From DAOTXS01 sp034433515 (lineage in GTDB: Bacteria > Chloroflexota > Anaerolineae > UBA4142): DNA of 64,000 nucleotides. Positions 50,688 to 59,314 of the stretch are shown here, piece by piece (positions within the stretch are counted from its first letter, which is position 1; each line of letters starts with the position of its first letter). The position numbers were made by a program, and so were the translations under genes. The stretch spans positions 1 to 64,000 of the forward strand of contig DAOUAL010000085.1 in the NCBI GenBank assembly GCA_034433515.1. The letters are read 5' to 3'. The notes beneath the pieces were generated by a model that was not told the origin of the DNA, searched no databases, and saw only the letters and a program-made list of their open reading frames with translations.

Positions 50688-53642
50688 ATGCAACTTGTGC
50701 TTAGTGTGAATGGTGAAGAAAAAATTTTCAATGTTGCGCCCAACGAGACTCTTTTGCACGCCTTGCGCGCCAATGGATATTTGGGGGTCAAGCATGGCTG
50801 CGACAATGGCGAATGCGGTGCCTGCGCCGTCCTTGTGGATGGCGTGCCGATGAATTCGTGCCTGATGCTTGCCATCCAAGCCCAAGGCAAGCACATCACC
50901 ACGATTGAAGCGCTGGGCCAGGTCGCCGAGCAAGGTTGGAAACATACGGCGGGATTGCATCCGATTCAACAAGCGTTCATTGAAACCGGCGCATTGCAAT
51001 GTGGCTATTGCACGCCGGCAATGATTCTTGCCGCTAAATCGTTGCTAGACCAAACGCTCACGCCCACCGAAGACCAAGTGCGCGATGCGCTCAGCGGTGT
51101 CTTGTGCCGCTGCACCGGCTATGTCAAACCGGTGCAAGCGGTGTTGCGTGCGGCAGAAATGATGCGGGGCGATAGACAATCGAGTGAGTGGGCGGCTGAG
51201 CAACCCGCCATCCCGGTGATGCTACCAACTTCCGAACCTCCCAATTACCCAATCACCGAATCACCTAACCTCCTCACCACTCAATCGCCCACGCTGATCG
51301 TCGCACCTTCGATTCCCGAAACCAACGTGGTGGGCAAACCCGAGAAAAAAGTGGACGCGGCGAAACTCGTGCAAGGCAAGCCAGCCTTCACCGATGATAT
51401 CGAACTGCGCGGAATGTTGTACGCCAAAGTGCTGCACTCACCTGTCGCCCACGCGCGCATCAAACGGATTGACGTTTCGAAAGCCCGCGCGCTTCCCGGC
51501 GTCCATGCGGTGCTAACTTATCACGATATTCCGCGCGTCGTCTATTCCACCGCCGGGCAGTCCGATCCCATCCCCGGTCCCCTCGATACTTTTTCGCTTG
51601 ATTCCAAAGTTCGATTTGTGGGCGATCGTGTGGCGTTTGTTGCTGCCGAATCGGAAGAGATTGCGGAACACGCGCTCGAGTTGATCGAAGTCGAGTACGA
51701 AGAACTCCCGGCGATTCTCGATCCGCGCGAGGCAATGAAACCCGGTGCGCCGCGCATCCACGACGAACCCGAGTACGTGAATTTTGCCGAATCCGATCCC
51801 TCGAAAAATCTTGCGGCAAAAATCGAAATCGAAATTGGCAACGTCGAAGAAGGTTTCCAACAAGCCGATTATGTGTTTGAAGATGAATACATCGTGCCCA
51901 AGGTGCACCAAGCGCACATCGAGCCGCACGTTGTCGTGACGTACTGGGATGAGGATGATCGGCTGGTGATTCGTTCTTCGACCCAAGTGCCCTTTCACGC
52001 GCGGCGCATCCTTGCGCCGGTGCTAGGTCTGCCACCCAAACGCATTCGTGTCATCAAGCCGCGCATCGGCGGAGGATTTGGCGGCAAGCAAGAAGTATTG
52101 ATCGAAGACATTGCCGCACACTTGACCATTGCGACCGGGCGGCCGGTGCGCTTGGAGTACACCCGCGAAGAAGAATTTATCGCCGCGCGCTCGCGTCATC
52201 CGATGCGCATCAAGATGAAAACCGGCGTCAAACGCGATGGCACGATGGTCGCCAATGAAATGTACGCGTTGAGCGATACGGGAGCGTACGGATGCCACGC
52301 GCTCACCGTGACCGGCAACACCGGGCAAAAGTGTATGGGCTTGTATAACGCGCCAAACATCAAGTTTCATGCGCACGTCGTTTACACGAACACGCCGCCC
52401 GCTGGCGCGTATCGCGGTTATGGCGTGCCGCAAGGTTTCTTTCCGCTCGAAGTGCATATGGAAAAAATTGCGCGTGCCCTTGGTCTCGATCCCATCGAAT
52501 TTCGCTTAAAGAACGCGGTCAAAGCCGGTGATGAACTGCCTACCTCGAAAGCGTGGAGTGAGGGACGCGAGCCGCATCCGGAAATCATCGAAACATGCGG
52601 GTTGCCGGAATGTGTGGCGCAAGGGACAAGCGCGATTGGCTGGCGCGAGAAATTTGGTAACGCCCAATGGCATCGTGTACCCGGCAAGCCGCATTTGCGG
52701 CGTGGCATCGGTGTGGCGTGTGTGATGCAAGGCACGGCGATTCCCTATCTTGATATGGGAGGCGCGTCCATCAAGATCAACGACGATGGTTCGTTCAATT
52801 TGCTCGTCGGTGCAACCGATTTGGGGACTGGGTCGGATACGGTGTTGGCACAACTTGCCGCCGAAATTCTGGGTTGCCCGGTGGATGACATCATCGTCTA
52901 TTCGAGCGACACGGATTTCACCCCGTTCGATAAAGGGGCGTACGCGTCTAGCACGACGTACATTTCCGGCGGCGCGGTGGTCAAAGCGGCAGAGCAAGTT
53001 GCCGAACAGATCAAGAAGGTGGCGGCACGGATGCTGGAAGTGAGAGATGTTCCGGCGGAACGTCTGTACCTGCACGATAAAAAAGTCATTGCCCCAGATG
53101 GCAGATTCGTAACGCTTGCCGATGTTGCACTCGAATCGTTGCATCACAAGGATCAATTCCAGATTATGGCAGTCGCGTCGTACGTCTCACCCAAATCGCC
53201 GCCGCCGTTCGCTGCGCAGTTTGCCCAAGTGTTGGTGGACACCGAGACCGGGCAAATCACGGTGGAGAAATTGGTGATGGCGGTGGATAGCGGTGTCATT
53301 GTCAACCCGGTTACGGCATCGGGCCAGATCGAAGGCGGAATGACGCAGGCGTTGGGGTACGCCGTGTGCGAAGAGATGTTGTACGATGCACGTGGTGATT
53401 CGGTGATTCGGCAATTGGGTGATTACAAAATTTTTGCGGCGGATGAGATGCCGGAACTACAAGCAATTTTTGTGCAAACGTACGAACCATCCCATCCCTT
53501 TGGTTTGAAAGCCGTCGCGGAGATTCCGATGGATGGCGTTGCCCCCGCGGTGGCAAACGCGGTGTACGATGCGGTGGGAGTTTGGATGAATGAAATTCCG
53601 ATGACCCCGGAGCGGGTGTGGAGAAAAATACGTCAGCCCTGA
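50688..53642 (+). CDS. Molybdenum hydroxylase: [2Fe-2S] domain fused to Mo-binding large subunit
   Basis: A 984-residue xanthine-dehydrogenase-family protein. Residues 1-155 hold both clusters: Cys38/43/46/58 (GCDNGECGAC) and Cys105/108/140/142 (QCGYCTP, LCRCTG). A 40-residue linker follows, then the molybdopterin domain (PEKKVDAAKLVQGKPAFTDDI, GGGFGGKQEVLIEDIAA, GAYRGYGVPQGFFPLE, GATDLGTGSDT). The C-terminal catalytic Glu is in KAVAEIPMDGVAPA (Glu945). There is no FAD domain; it is probably supplied by the protein at 60110-61528. It hydroxylates a purine or other N-heterocycle or aldehyde; substrate is unknown. The linker is encoded by an 8-bp tandem repeat. Confidence 0.9.
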   Translation: MQLVLSVNGEEKIFNVAPNETLLHALRANGYLGVKHGCDNGECGACAVLVDGVPMNSCLMLAIQAQGKHITTIEALGQVAEQGWKHTAGLHPIQQAFIETGALQCGYCTPAMILAAKSLLDQTLTPTEDQVRDALSGVLCRCTGYVKPVQAVLRAAEMMRGDRQSSEWAAEQPAIPVMLPTSEPPNYPITESPNLLTTQSPTLIVAPSIPETNVVGKPEKKVDAAKLVQGKPAFTDDIELRGMLYAKVLHSPVAHARIKRIDVSKARALPGVHAVLTYHDIPRVVYSTAGQSDPIPGPLDTFSLDSKVRFVGDRVAFVAAESEEIAEHALELIEVEYEELPAILDPREAMKPGAPRIHDEPEYVNFAESDPSKNLAAKIEIEIGNVEEGFQQADYVFEDEYIVPKVHQAHIEPHVVVTYWDEDDRLVIRSSTQVPFHARRILAPVLGLPPKRIRVIKPRIGGGFGGKQEVLIEDIAAHLTIATGRPVRLEYTREEEFIAARSRHPMRIKMKTGVKRDGTMVANEMYALSDTGAYGCHALTVTGNTGQKCMGLYNAPNIKFHAHVVYTNTPPAGAYRGYGVPQGFFPLEVHMEKIARALGLDPIEFRLKNAVKAGDELPTSKAWSEGREPHPEIIETCGLPECVAQGTSAIGWREKFGNAQWHRVPGKPHLRRGIGVACVMQGTAIPYLDMGGASIKINDDGSFNLLVGATDLGTGSDTVLAQLAAEILGCPVDDIIVYSSDTDFTPFDKGAYASSTTYISGGAVVKAAEQVAEQIKKVAARMLEVRDVPAERLYLHDKKVIAPDGRFVTLADVALESLHHKDQFQIMAVASYVSPKSPPPFAAQFAQVLVDTETGQITVEKLVMAVDSGVIVNPVTASGQIEGGMTQALGYAVCEEMLYDARGDSVIRQLGDYKIFAADEMPELQAIFVQTYEPSHPFGLKAVAEIPMDGVAPAVANAVYDAVGVWMNEIPMTPERVWRKIRQP
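51238..51285 (+). repeat. Degenerate octanucleotide repeat encoding an inter-domain linker
   Basis: Six 8-bp units: CTCCCAAT, TACCCAAT, CACCGAAT, CACCTAAC, CTCCTCAC, CACTCAAT (48 bp, 16 codons in frame). It encodes NYPITESPNLLTTQ-type sequence between the iron-sulfur and Mo domains. Confidence 0.75.
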
Positions 53643-53646
53643 TCCA

Positions 53647-53880
53647 TCAGCGCCGGCTTTGATACATTGCCAACACCATAAACGCCAGCCCAGCCATCAA
53701 TACAACCACGAACCAGTTGATTTGATTCGAGAGGGCTTGACTGATGAGGGCGGTGATGAACGCGGTGAAAATTCCCACCAGAAAATTTCCAACAAAATCT
53801 TCGGGGACAGAGGTGCGTTGAGGTTTATCCGATTCATACGACACTTCGAGATGTTTCGTTTTCTTGCGCCACTTGGGCAT
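53647..53880 (-). CDS. Small membrane protein, two helices
   Basis: A 77-residue protein with no family I recognise. A charged N-terminus (MPKWRKKTKHLEVSYESDKPQ) precedes two transmembrane helices (GNFLVGIFTAFITALISQAL and WFVVVLMAGLAFMVLAMY) and a QSRR tail. It is convergent with the molybdenum hydroxylase (4-bp gap) and divergent from the PfkB-Qng1 fusion, with a perfect palindrome in the shared promoter region. Upstream GGAGGGCGCG gives a ribosome site. Existence is supported by composition and placement only. Confidence 0.6.
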   Translation of the reverse strand: MPKWRKKTKHLEVSYESDKPQRTSVPEDFVGNFLVGIFTAFITALISQALSNQINWFVVVLMAGLAFMVLAMYQSRR

Positions 53881-53895
53881 CGCGCCCTCCTATCC

Positions 53896-53917
53896 AATTA
53901 GAACTATTGTTCTAATT
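53896..53917. promoter_or_regulatory. 22-bp palindrome with GAAC-N4-GTTC core
   Basis: Arms AATTAGAAC and GTTCTAATT are perfect complements around TATT, in the gap between divergent genes (53880 minus, 53953 plus). The core matches the GAAC-N4-GTTC form of the LexA/DinR box known from Gram-positives, but MarR-type operators look similar. Confidence 0.55.
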
Positions 53918-53952
53918 ATAAGCGAATTCTTGATTGGAGTCAATCCGCGATT

Positions 53953-55734
53953 TTGAATACGTTGCTCATTATCGGTGGCGCATCGGTGGATGTGCTTCAT
54001 TTTGCCGGGCGCACCGAACATTCGATTGGCGGCGCGGGATTGTACACCGCCCTCGCCGCGCATCGCGCTGGCGCAAGCGTAACCATGTTTGCGCCGCGCC
54101 CGGATCCAATGCCGCCGGAATTTGCGCCGGTGGCTGAACGAATCCATTGGATCGGTCCGCTCGTTTCGCCGGATCAGTTGCCACGTTTTGAAATTGCGCA
54201 TTATGGGCACGGCAAAGCGGAACTGGTTAGCGCGCGCTGGGGTGCGGAATCCCAACTGACGCCGGCAAACTTGCCCACTGAAAATTTTTCTGCCGACCTG
54301 ATTTACTGTGGTCCCCTTGCCGATCCGGCGCGTCAGCTGGCTTACGTCCGACATTTCAAATCGCGTGGTCAGCGGGTTGCTGTTGGGACTTATGGTCACG
54401 CCGTCAAAAATTTTCCGGAAACCATTCGGCAGATTTTTGGCGAGGCAGACATTTTCTTTTGCAACACCAACGAAGCAGCCCTGCTTTTTGGAAACATCGA
54501 GAATGCCACAACGCTGCCGGGAAAATTTTTATTCATTACGCGCAGCGCGGAAGGGGCGACCATCGTCCAAGGAAATCATCACACGAATGTTCCCAGCGTC
54601 GCGATTCAAGAACTCGATCCGACTGGCGCGGGCGATACATTTGCCGGCACCACGATGGCATTGATCCTCCAAGGTGTGCATCCCATTCGTGCGGCACAAC
54701 AAGCCGCTGTGTGCGCCGCCGAGATGGTAACCGCTGTCGGTCCCACGATGCTTTTGCAACCGCCACCTTTGCCAGCGATTCCTAGCGATCCGCGCGTCCA
54801 AGTGAACGATGCCCAAGTGGAGCGCATGGCTAGTTTGATTGCACGACTGGATGCGGCAACGCCTTTCGATTTTTGTGGCGATCATTTTCCGCGTGTCAAC
54901 GATCCGCGCGCGCTCGATTTCTTTTTTGCCAGCACCTTGCAACAATTCGGTTTCTGGCACGATGATAGCATGCGTTACACCCAGCCCTTCATTGCCGCGT
55001 TGAACGGGCGCACGCTCAAAGGCAGCGATTATCTTTGGGCAATCTATCATCGCTGGCTCAATGCCGATGCGAACGGACTTACGCCTGCCGGTCAAGCACA
55101 GGTTACCCAAGACGAATTTTTGCAGCGTCTTGCTTCAGACGATAGCGCGCGCTTGCCGATCTGGGAAGAACACTGGCGCTGTGCCCAACAGTACGGCCGC
55201 GATATGCTGGCGTTGGGGTGGACGCCAGCGCAGATCGTTGCGCGTGCGAATGCTTCCAACCAACCGGTCCAAACTTTTTTGATGCAGTTGGATCACATTG
55301 GTGGCTACAAAGAAGACCCGTTGCGCAAAAAATCGGCGCTGCTCGCCATCATTCTGCAACAACGCCCGGAAAAATTTTTGCGCGCCGATTCGGGCGAAAG
55401 CGTTCCGCCCATCATTGATTATCATTTGCAACGTTCGTGTTTGCGAATGGGATTGATTGAGGTCAACGATCCACGTTTGTACCAAGCGTTGGTGAATCGC
55501 GCGTTATTGTCTGCCGAGGACGAATGGGCGATTCGGCGAGTGGCGTACACCGCGATAGAACGTGTGCAACGTTTGAGCGACAAGCCGATGGGCGCGGTGG
55601 ATTGGTTCTTTTTCAACGCGCGGCGGCGTTGTCCGGAAATGATCGCGCCGGATTGCGCCCATTGTGCCGCCGACCCGGGGTGCGCGCATCGCAAAGAATT
55701 GTTTCAGCCCGTCCGGCGCACCACATTTTATTAG
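53953..55734 (+). CDS. PfkB kinase fused to Qng1/DUF2419-like N-glycosidase domain with Cys cluster
   Basis: A 593-residue fusion. Residues 1-270 are a PfkB kinase: LLIIGGASVDVLHFAG, GGAGLYTALAAHRAG, and DPTGAGDTFAGTT (catalytic Asp228). Residues ~300-593 align by eye to Qng1 (queuosine-5'-phosphate N-glycosylase): FASTLQQFGFW, YLWAIYHRWL, PIWEEHWRCAQQYGRDML, DPLRKKSALLAI, PPIIDYHLQRSCLRMGLIEV (Asp489 at the catalytic Asp position), then a tail Cys560-x7-Cys568-x2-Cys571-x5-Cys577 like the EndoIII-type [4Fe-4S] loop, and a final TTFY. The TTG start at 53953 gives a proper kinase N-terminus; the ribosome site is weak. A kinase plus nucleotide hydrolase would release a base from a nucleoside in two steps. 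Confidence 0.78.
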   Translation: MNTLLIIGGASVDVLHFAGRTEHSIGGAGLYTALAAHRAGASVTMFAPRPDPMPPEFAPVAERIHWIGPLVSPDQLPRFEIAHYGHGKAELVSARWGAESQLTPANLPTENFSADLIYCGPLADPARQLAYVRHFKSRGQRVAVGTYGHAVKNFPETIRQIFGEADIFFCNTNEAALLFGNIENATTLPGKFLFITRSAEGATIVQGNHHTNVPSVAIQELDPTGAGDTFAGTTMALILQGVHPIRAAQQAAVCAAEMVTAVGPTMLLQPPPLPAIPSDPRVQVNDAQVERMASLIARLDAATPFDFCGDHFPRVNDPRALDFFFASTLQQFGFWHDDSMRYTQPFIAALNGRTLKGSDYLWAIYHRWLNADANGLTPAGQAQVTQDEFLQRLASDDSARLPIWEEHWRCAQQYGRDMLALGWTPAQIVARANASNQPVQTFLMQLDHIGGYKEDPLRKKSALLAIILQQRPEKFLRADSGESVPPIIDYHLQRSCLRMGLIEVNDPRLYQALVNRALLSAEDEWAIRRVAYTAIERVQRLSDKPMGAVDWFFFNARRRCPEMIAPDCAHCAADPGCAHRKELFQPVRRTTFY

Positions 55735-55743
55735 GCATATCCA

Positions 55744-56991
55744 ATGTCCTTGACCACTCTCCGGATCAATGCGGATCGGATGCGCGCCGATTTTGACGCG
55801 CTGGCTCAAATTGGCGCAACCGGCGATGGCGGCGTGCATCGTCCAACCTTCAGCGACGCCCATCTTGCCGCGCGTGCGTGGTTTCGCGCCCAAATCGAAC
55901 AAGCCGGACTGTCGTTTCGTACCGATCGCGCGGGCAATCATTCCGCGTTCTTGCAATGTGCCGGCGAGAATGCCAAAACTCTTTTGCTCGGCTCGCATCT
56001 CGATTCGGTCCCAAATGGCGGACGCTTTGATGGCGCGTTGGGGGTTTGCGCCGCGCTCGAAGTGTTGCGTGTGGTGAAAGAAAATTGCCTTGCATTGGCG
56101 ACCAATCTTGAGGCGATTGATTTTACCGATGAAGAAGGTACGCTCGTGGGTTTTCTGGGCAGTGCGGCAATTGCCGGTAAATTAAAGCCAGACGATTTAA
56201 AGAACCCGCGCGGCGGACGTGCGAACTTGGAAGCCGGGCTAGCGCGCGCCGGCTTGACCGAACAAGGTTTGTTTGATGCGGCGCGTCCGCGTGATTCGGT
56301 GGCTGGTTATTTGGAATTGCATATCGAGCAAGGGCGGCGGCTGGAACGCGCGCAAAAGAAGATCGGTGTGGTGACCGAGATTGTGGGCATTGGTTCGTAT
56401 CGTTTGAAATTTATCGGACGGGCGGATCATGCTGGCACCACGCCGGTGCAAGAACGGCGCGATGCCGGGCAAGGGGCTAGCGCGTTTGCGCGCGCGTTGC
56501 GTGAAATCATTATTCTCAACTTTCCGGACTGTGTCGCCAACATCGGCAAGATGGAGTTTGCACCGGGCGCGTTCAACATTGTGCCAGCCAGCGTCATCGT
56601 CTCGCTCGAGTTTCGCGCGCCAGACGAAGACAGTTTTGCACGACTCGAAACCGAACTCATCAAACGCGCTCACGTGGAGGCGCGCCGATTTGGATTGGCA
56701 ATCGAAATTGAATTTCTGGGCAAACACGCGCCTACGCCGATGAGTGAAAAGATTCAACACGCCTTTGCGGAATCGTGCGAATCATTGGGGTTGTCGTGGA
56801 TGCCAATTGTTTCTGGCGCGGGACATGATGCCCAATCATTGGTACAGCAGTGGGATGCGGGAATGATTTTTGTGCCATCGGTGGAGGGCGCCAGCCATTC
56901 CGCGCGCGAGTTGACCGAATGGCAAGATTGCGTGAATGGCGCAAATGTGTTATTACAAGCGGCGCTGAGATTGGCAAAGGAGGGGAGTTAG
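55744..56991 (+). CDS. M20-family amidohydrolase (HyuC/allantoate amidohydrolase-like)
   Basis: A 415-residue zinc enzyme. LLLGSHLDSVPNGGRFDGALGVCAALEVLR supplies the first zinc His/Asp pair; FTDEEGTLVGFLGSAAIAG the catalytic Glu pair; ELHIEQGRRLERAQKKIGVV and FIGRADHAGTTPVQERRDA the dimerisation lid; SGAGHDAQSLVQ a further His. It belongs with N-carbamoyl-L-amino-acid hydrolases, allantoate and ureidoglycolate amidohydrolases. Downstream of a molybdenum hydroxylase, purine-ring catabolism is plausible, not proven. It starts 9 bp after the fusion gene, no clear ribosome site, and overlaps the convergent DUF2442 gene by 4 bp. Confidence 0.92.
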   Translation: MSLTTLRINADRMRADFDALAQIGATGDGGVHRPTFSDAHLAARAWFRAQIEQAGLSFRTDRAGNHSAFLQCAGENAKTLLLGSHLDSVPNGGRFDGALGVCAALEVLRVVKENCLALATNLEAIDFTDEEGTLVGFLGSAAIAGKLKPDDLKNPRGGRANLEAGLARAGLTEQGLFDAARPRDSVAGYLELHIEQGRRLERAQKKIGVVTEIVGIGSYRLKFIGRADHAGTTPVQERRDAGQGASAFARALREIIILNFPDCVANIGKMEFAPGAFNIVPASVIVSLEFRAPDEDSFARLETELIKRAHVEARRFGLAIEIEFLGKHAPTPMSEKIQHAFAESCESLGLSWMPIVSGAGHDAQSLVQQWDAGMIFVPSVEGASHSARELTEWQDCVNGANVLLQAALRLAKEGS

Positions 56992-57254
56992 CCCATCGCT
57001 TGGATAGCGGGGTCGGGTTCTGGCTCTAGGGTATAGAGAAAGTCAGGAGCAAAATCAGCCCCATTCGGCCAAGTTACTGTTCGCGAGTCTGGATCCACAA
57101 ATACTTTGGCAAAGAAGGTAGGATCGCGCAGTGGCTCAAAGACGGGCCCATACAATTCCGCGCGCAGATTGACGCGCTTGCGAACGCCATTATCGAATGT
57201 GAGTTCAAGCGAATGAGGCCCAACCACTTGAACGTGAGTAATGTGTATGATCAT
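56988..57254 (-). CDS. DUF2442 protein
   Basis: An 88-residue protein with the DUF2442 layout: HITHVQVVGPHSLELTFDNGVRKRVNLRAEL, then FEPLRDPTFFAKVFVDPDSRTVTWPNGADFAPDFLY. It lies 9 bp downstream of a DUF4160 gene. This two-gene arrangement is a recurring pair, often listed near toxin-antitoxin-like modules, with no proven activity known to me. Confidence 0.88.
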   Translation of the reverse strand: MIIHITHVQVVGPHSLELTFDNGVRKRVNLRAELYGPVFEPLRDPTFFAKVFVDPDSRTVTWPNGADFAPDFLYTLEPEPDPAIQAMG

Positions 57255-57263
57255 ACCTATTCC

Positions 57264-57524
57264 TTAATCCAAGGGGGTAATTGGATGAATGGGCAAGCCG
57301 GCGCGGGCGAGTTCCCAATTTGCGCGCAATTCGGCTTGATGGATCGCTGCCCATTCGAATACTTGGGCACGAGTTGCGCGCGATAGATTACCCTCCAAAA
57401 TCATTATCGGATCAATACCAACTTCCGCTTCCTCTCCACCTCGTTCAGCGTGAAAGTGTGGTGGAGCATGATCGCGATAGAACATTGAGATTTTGATGCC
57501 ATCAAAAATTGAAATAGTCGGCAT
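57264..57524 (-). CDS. DUF4160 protein
   Basis: An 86-residue protein with the DUF4160 signature ISIFDGIKISMFYRDHAPPHFHAERGGEEAEVGIDPIMILEGNLSRATRAQVFEWAAIHQAELRANWELARAG. The HAPPHFH cluster could bind metal. It precedes the DUF2442 gene on the same strand, the usual order of the pair. Confidence 0.88.
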   Translation of the reverse strand: MPTISIFDGIKISMFYRDHAPPHFHAERGGEEAEVGIDPIMILEGNLSRATRAQVFEWAAIHQAELRANWELARAGLPIHPITPLD

Positions 57525-57584
57525 AAGTTTGTTAGTATTCTAATGGAATGACAACACTTTGTCAACGATTGAGGAGTATCATTT

Positions 57585-57737
57585 ATGCGTGGAAGAGTTA
57601 CTTGGGGGACACTGACTCTCTGCATTTGGCTGATTCTCACCGGGTTGACTCACTTTGGATTGAGTTTTCCCAACCTTGCCAGTGTTTTGGCGATCTTGGC
57701 AATCGTGGCAGGGGTGTTGATTTTCTTGGGACGCTAG
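57585..57737 (+). CDS. 50-residue membrane protein ended by a TIR element
   Basis: MRGRVTWGTLTLCIWLILTG opens one helix; a second helix is ASVLAILAIVAGVLIFLG, followed by R and stop. GAGGAG lies 8 bases before the ATG. The TAG stop is the first three bases of the MITE-like element at 57735, so the ancestral gene may have been longer or ended with its own TAG/TAA at the target TA. It resembles LiaI/DUF5668-like small two-helix proteins in layout only. Confidence 0.55.
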   Translation: MRGRVTWGTLTLCIWLILTGLTHFGLSFPNLASVLAILAIVAGVLIFLGR

Positions 57738-57838
57738 TGCAACAACATGAAATAGCTGCAGACCAGACCAATGGAAAAATGGTTACCGAGACGGCAAAGT
57801 ATCAAGTTTCCACTACGCACTTTCATGTTGGTGCACTA
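57735..57838. mobile_element. 104-bp MITE-like element, copy B
   Basis: Same length and ends as copy A (36899-37002): TAGTGCAACAACATGAAA at left, TTTCATGTTGGTGCACTA at right (one mismatch in the 18-bp inverted repeat). The interior is diverged but alignable without gaps. It has no open frame. Confidence 0.82.
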
Positions 57839-57866
57839 CTAGACTCTGCACAATGGGAGTATTCCG

Positions 57867-58331
57867 ATGAAGGATGACAAAAGTGATGCGGTGCCGGTCG
57901 CGGCGGACGAGCCCGCTGCCAATCAAGCCCAGCCACCCGCGCCGCCCAAACTTGAACGTTTGCAGTTGCCGCTCGGTGCGTTCATTGCATTTCGCAAAAG
58001 CGGCGGCACCCCATTTGCATCGCGCGAGATTGTGATCTATCCGGATGGGCGCGTGAGTTACGGTGGACCGGATTTATCGAAAGAGGTTTACGCGCGCGTG
58101 GGGCGCAAGTTGAACGATGCGCAGATCGCGCGCTTGCGCAAGATGCTGAACCAAGCCGGTTTCTTTCGCTTGGCTTCGGTGCAAGGCAAACCACCCGCTG
58201 ACGCGTACGCGTACGAAATCGTCGCGCGGTTGAGCAATCGCTCCAACGGGGTCCAAGTGTTTGATGGAAATATTCCAACCGCGCTTGAACCGCTTGTACA
58301 ACAATTGAACGCGTTGATGCCCAAGGAATAA
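57867..58331 (+). CDS. Hypothetical soluble protein
   Basis: A 154-residue protein with no assignable family. The first ~35 residues are an Ala/Pro/Asp-rich disordered start. The rest looks like a single alpha/beta domain: LGAFIAFRKSGGTPFASREIVIYPDGRVSYGGPDLSKEVYARVGRKLNDAQIARLRKMLNQAGFF. The 'x-IYPDGRV...L-x-x-LL-x-x-AGFF' pattern recalls emfourin/DUF6438-like proteins in which a small residue-binding domain inhibits or senses; this is a weak comparison. It precedes corA by 5 bp and is probably co-transcribed. Confidence 0.6.
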   Translation: MKDDKSDAVPVAADEPAANQAQPPAPPKLERLQLPLGAFIAFRKSGGTPFASREIVIYPDGRVSYGGPDLSKEVYARVGRKLNDAQIARLRKMLNQAGFFRLASVQGKPPADAYAYEIVARLSNRSNGVQVFDGNIPTALEPLVQQLNALMPKE

Positions 58332-58336
58332 AGGGA

Positions 58337-59287
58337 ATGCCGATTACGCACATCAATCTGGATACCGGGGTAGCCACCCTCTTGACGTTGGATGCTGCGC
58401 GCCCGCTTGCCAACGGTCAAACGGTTTGGTTGGATGTGGCTGCGCCCACCGAAGATGATTTGAACTGGCTTGCACGCGAATACAATTTTCATCCCCTTGC
58501 CATCGAAGATTGCCGGCATTTTGATCAACGCGCCAAGGTGGAACCGTACGATGGCTATCTATTCATTTCGGTGGATGCGGTAACACGCCAGAACGGCGAG
58601 CTCGTGGCGCAAGAGATGGAAGTCTTTTTGGGCGCGGATTATCTCATCACCGTTCATCGTGAGCCGCTCGCCGCGATCGAAGCGATGCGCGCGCGCTGCC
58701 TCGCCGATTCGCGCACCGGTGCCTATCGCGCCGATATGATGTTGTACCAAATCGTGGACCAGATGGTAGATGCGTTCTTTCCCTTGCTCGACGAAATCGA
58801 AGACGAGATTGACGAACTGGAAGATGTGATTCTGGAGCATGCGACGCAAGCAACGATGCAACGTATCTTTGCATTGAAACAACAATTGGTCTATTTGCGC
58901 AAAATCGTTGCGCCGATGCGCGAGGCAATGAACGCGCTCGCCGGCACACGCTACGAATTGATCAATCTGCGCACGGCGGTGTACTATCGCGATGTCTATG
59001 ATCATCTGGTGCGCATCTATGACCTCATCGAAACTTCGCGCGATTTGTTGGGCAATGCGCTCGATGCGTACCTTTCGACCGTCTCGAACCGTTTGAACGA
59101 AGTGATGAAGCGGCTCACGCTCTTGACCACGATCTTTATGCCGATTTCATTTCTGGTTGGCTTTGGCGGAATGAACTTTGCGCAAATACCTTTTGATGAC
59201 CCCACTGCGTTTGGGGTGATGATAAGTTTGCTGATCATCGTCCCCATCGGAATGATGATTTGGTTTTGGCGAAGCAAGTGGGTGTAG
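58337..59287 (+). CDS. corA: CorA-family divalent cation transporter
   Basis: A 316-residue Mg2+/Co2+ channel. The cytoplasmic funnel domain carries DDLNWLAREYNFHPLAIEDC and KVEPYDGYLFISVDAV; a long helix (RLNEVMKRLTLLTTIFMPISFLVGFGGMNF) leads into the first membrane helix with the GMN selectivity motif. The second helix (FGVMISLLIIVPIGMMIWFW) ends with the basic KWV tail. Family members work as pentamers. It is close to the hypothetical upstream gene. Confidence 0.94.
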   Translation: MPITHINLDTGVATLLTLDAARPLANGQTVWLDVAAPTEDDLNWLAREYNFHPLAIEDCRHFDQRAKVEPYDGYLFISVDAVTRQNGELVAQEMEVFLGADYLITVHREPLAAIEAMRARCLADSRTGAYRADMMLYQIVDQMVDAFFPLLDEIEDEIDELEDVILEHATQATMQRIFALKQQLVYLRKIVAPMREAMNALAGTRYELINLRTAVYYRDVYDHLVRIYDLIETSRDLLGNALDAYLSTVSNRLNEVMKRLTLLTTIFMPISFLVGFGGMNFAQIPFDDPTAFGVMISLLIIVPIGMMIWFWRSKWV

Positions 59288-59314
59288 AAAGCAAGCCGCC
59301 GTAGGCAGGTTGAT

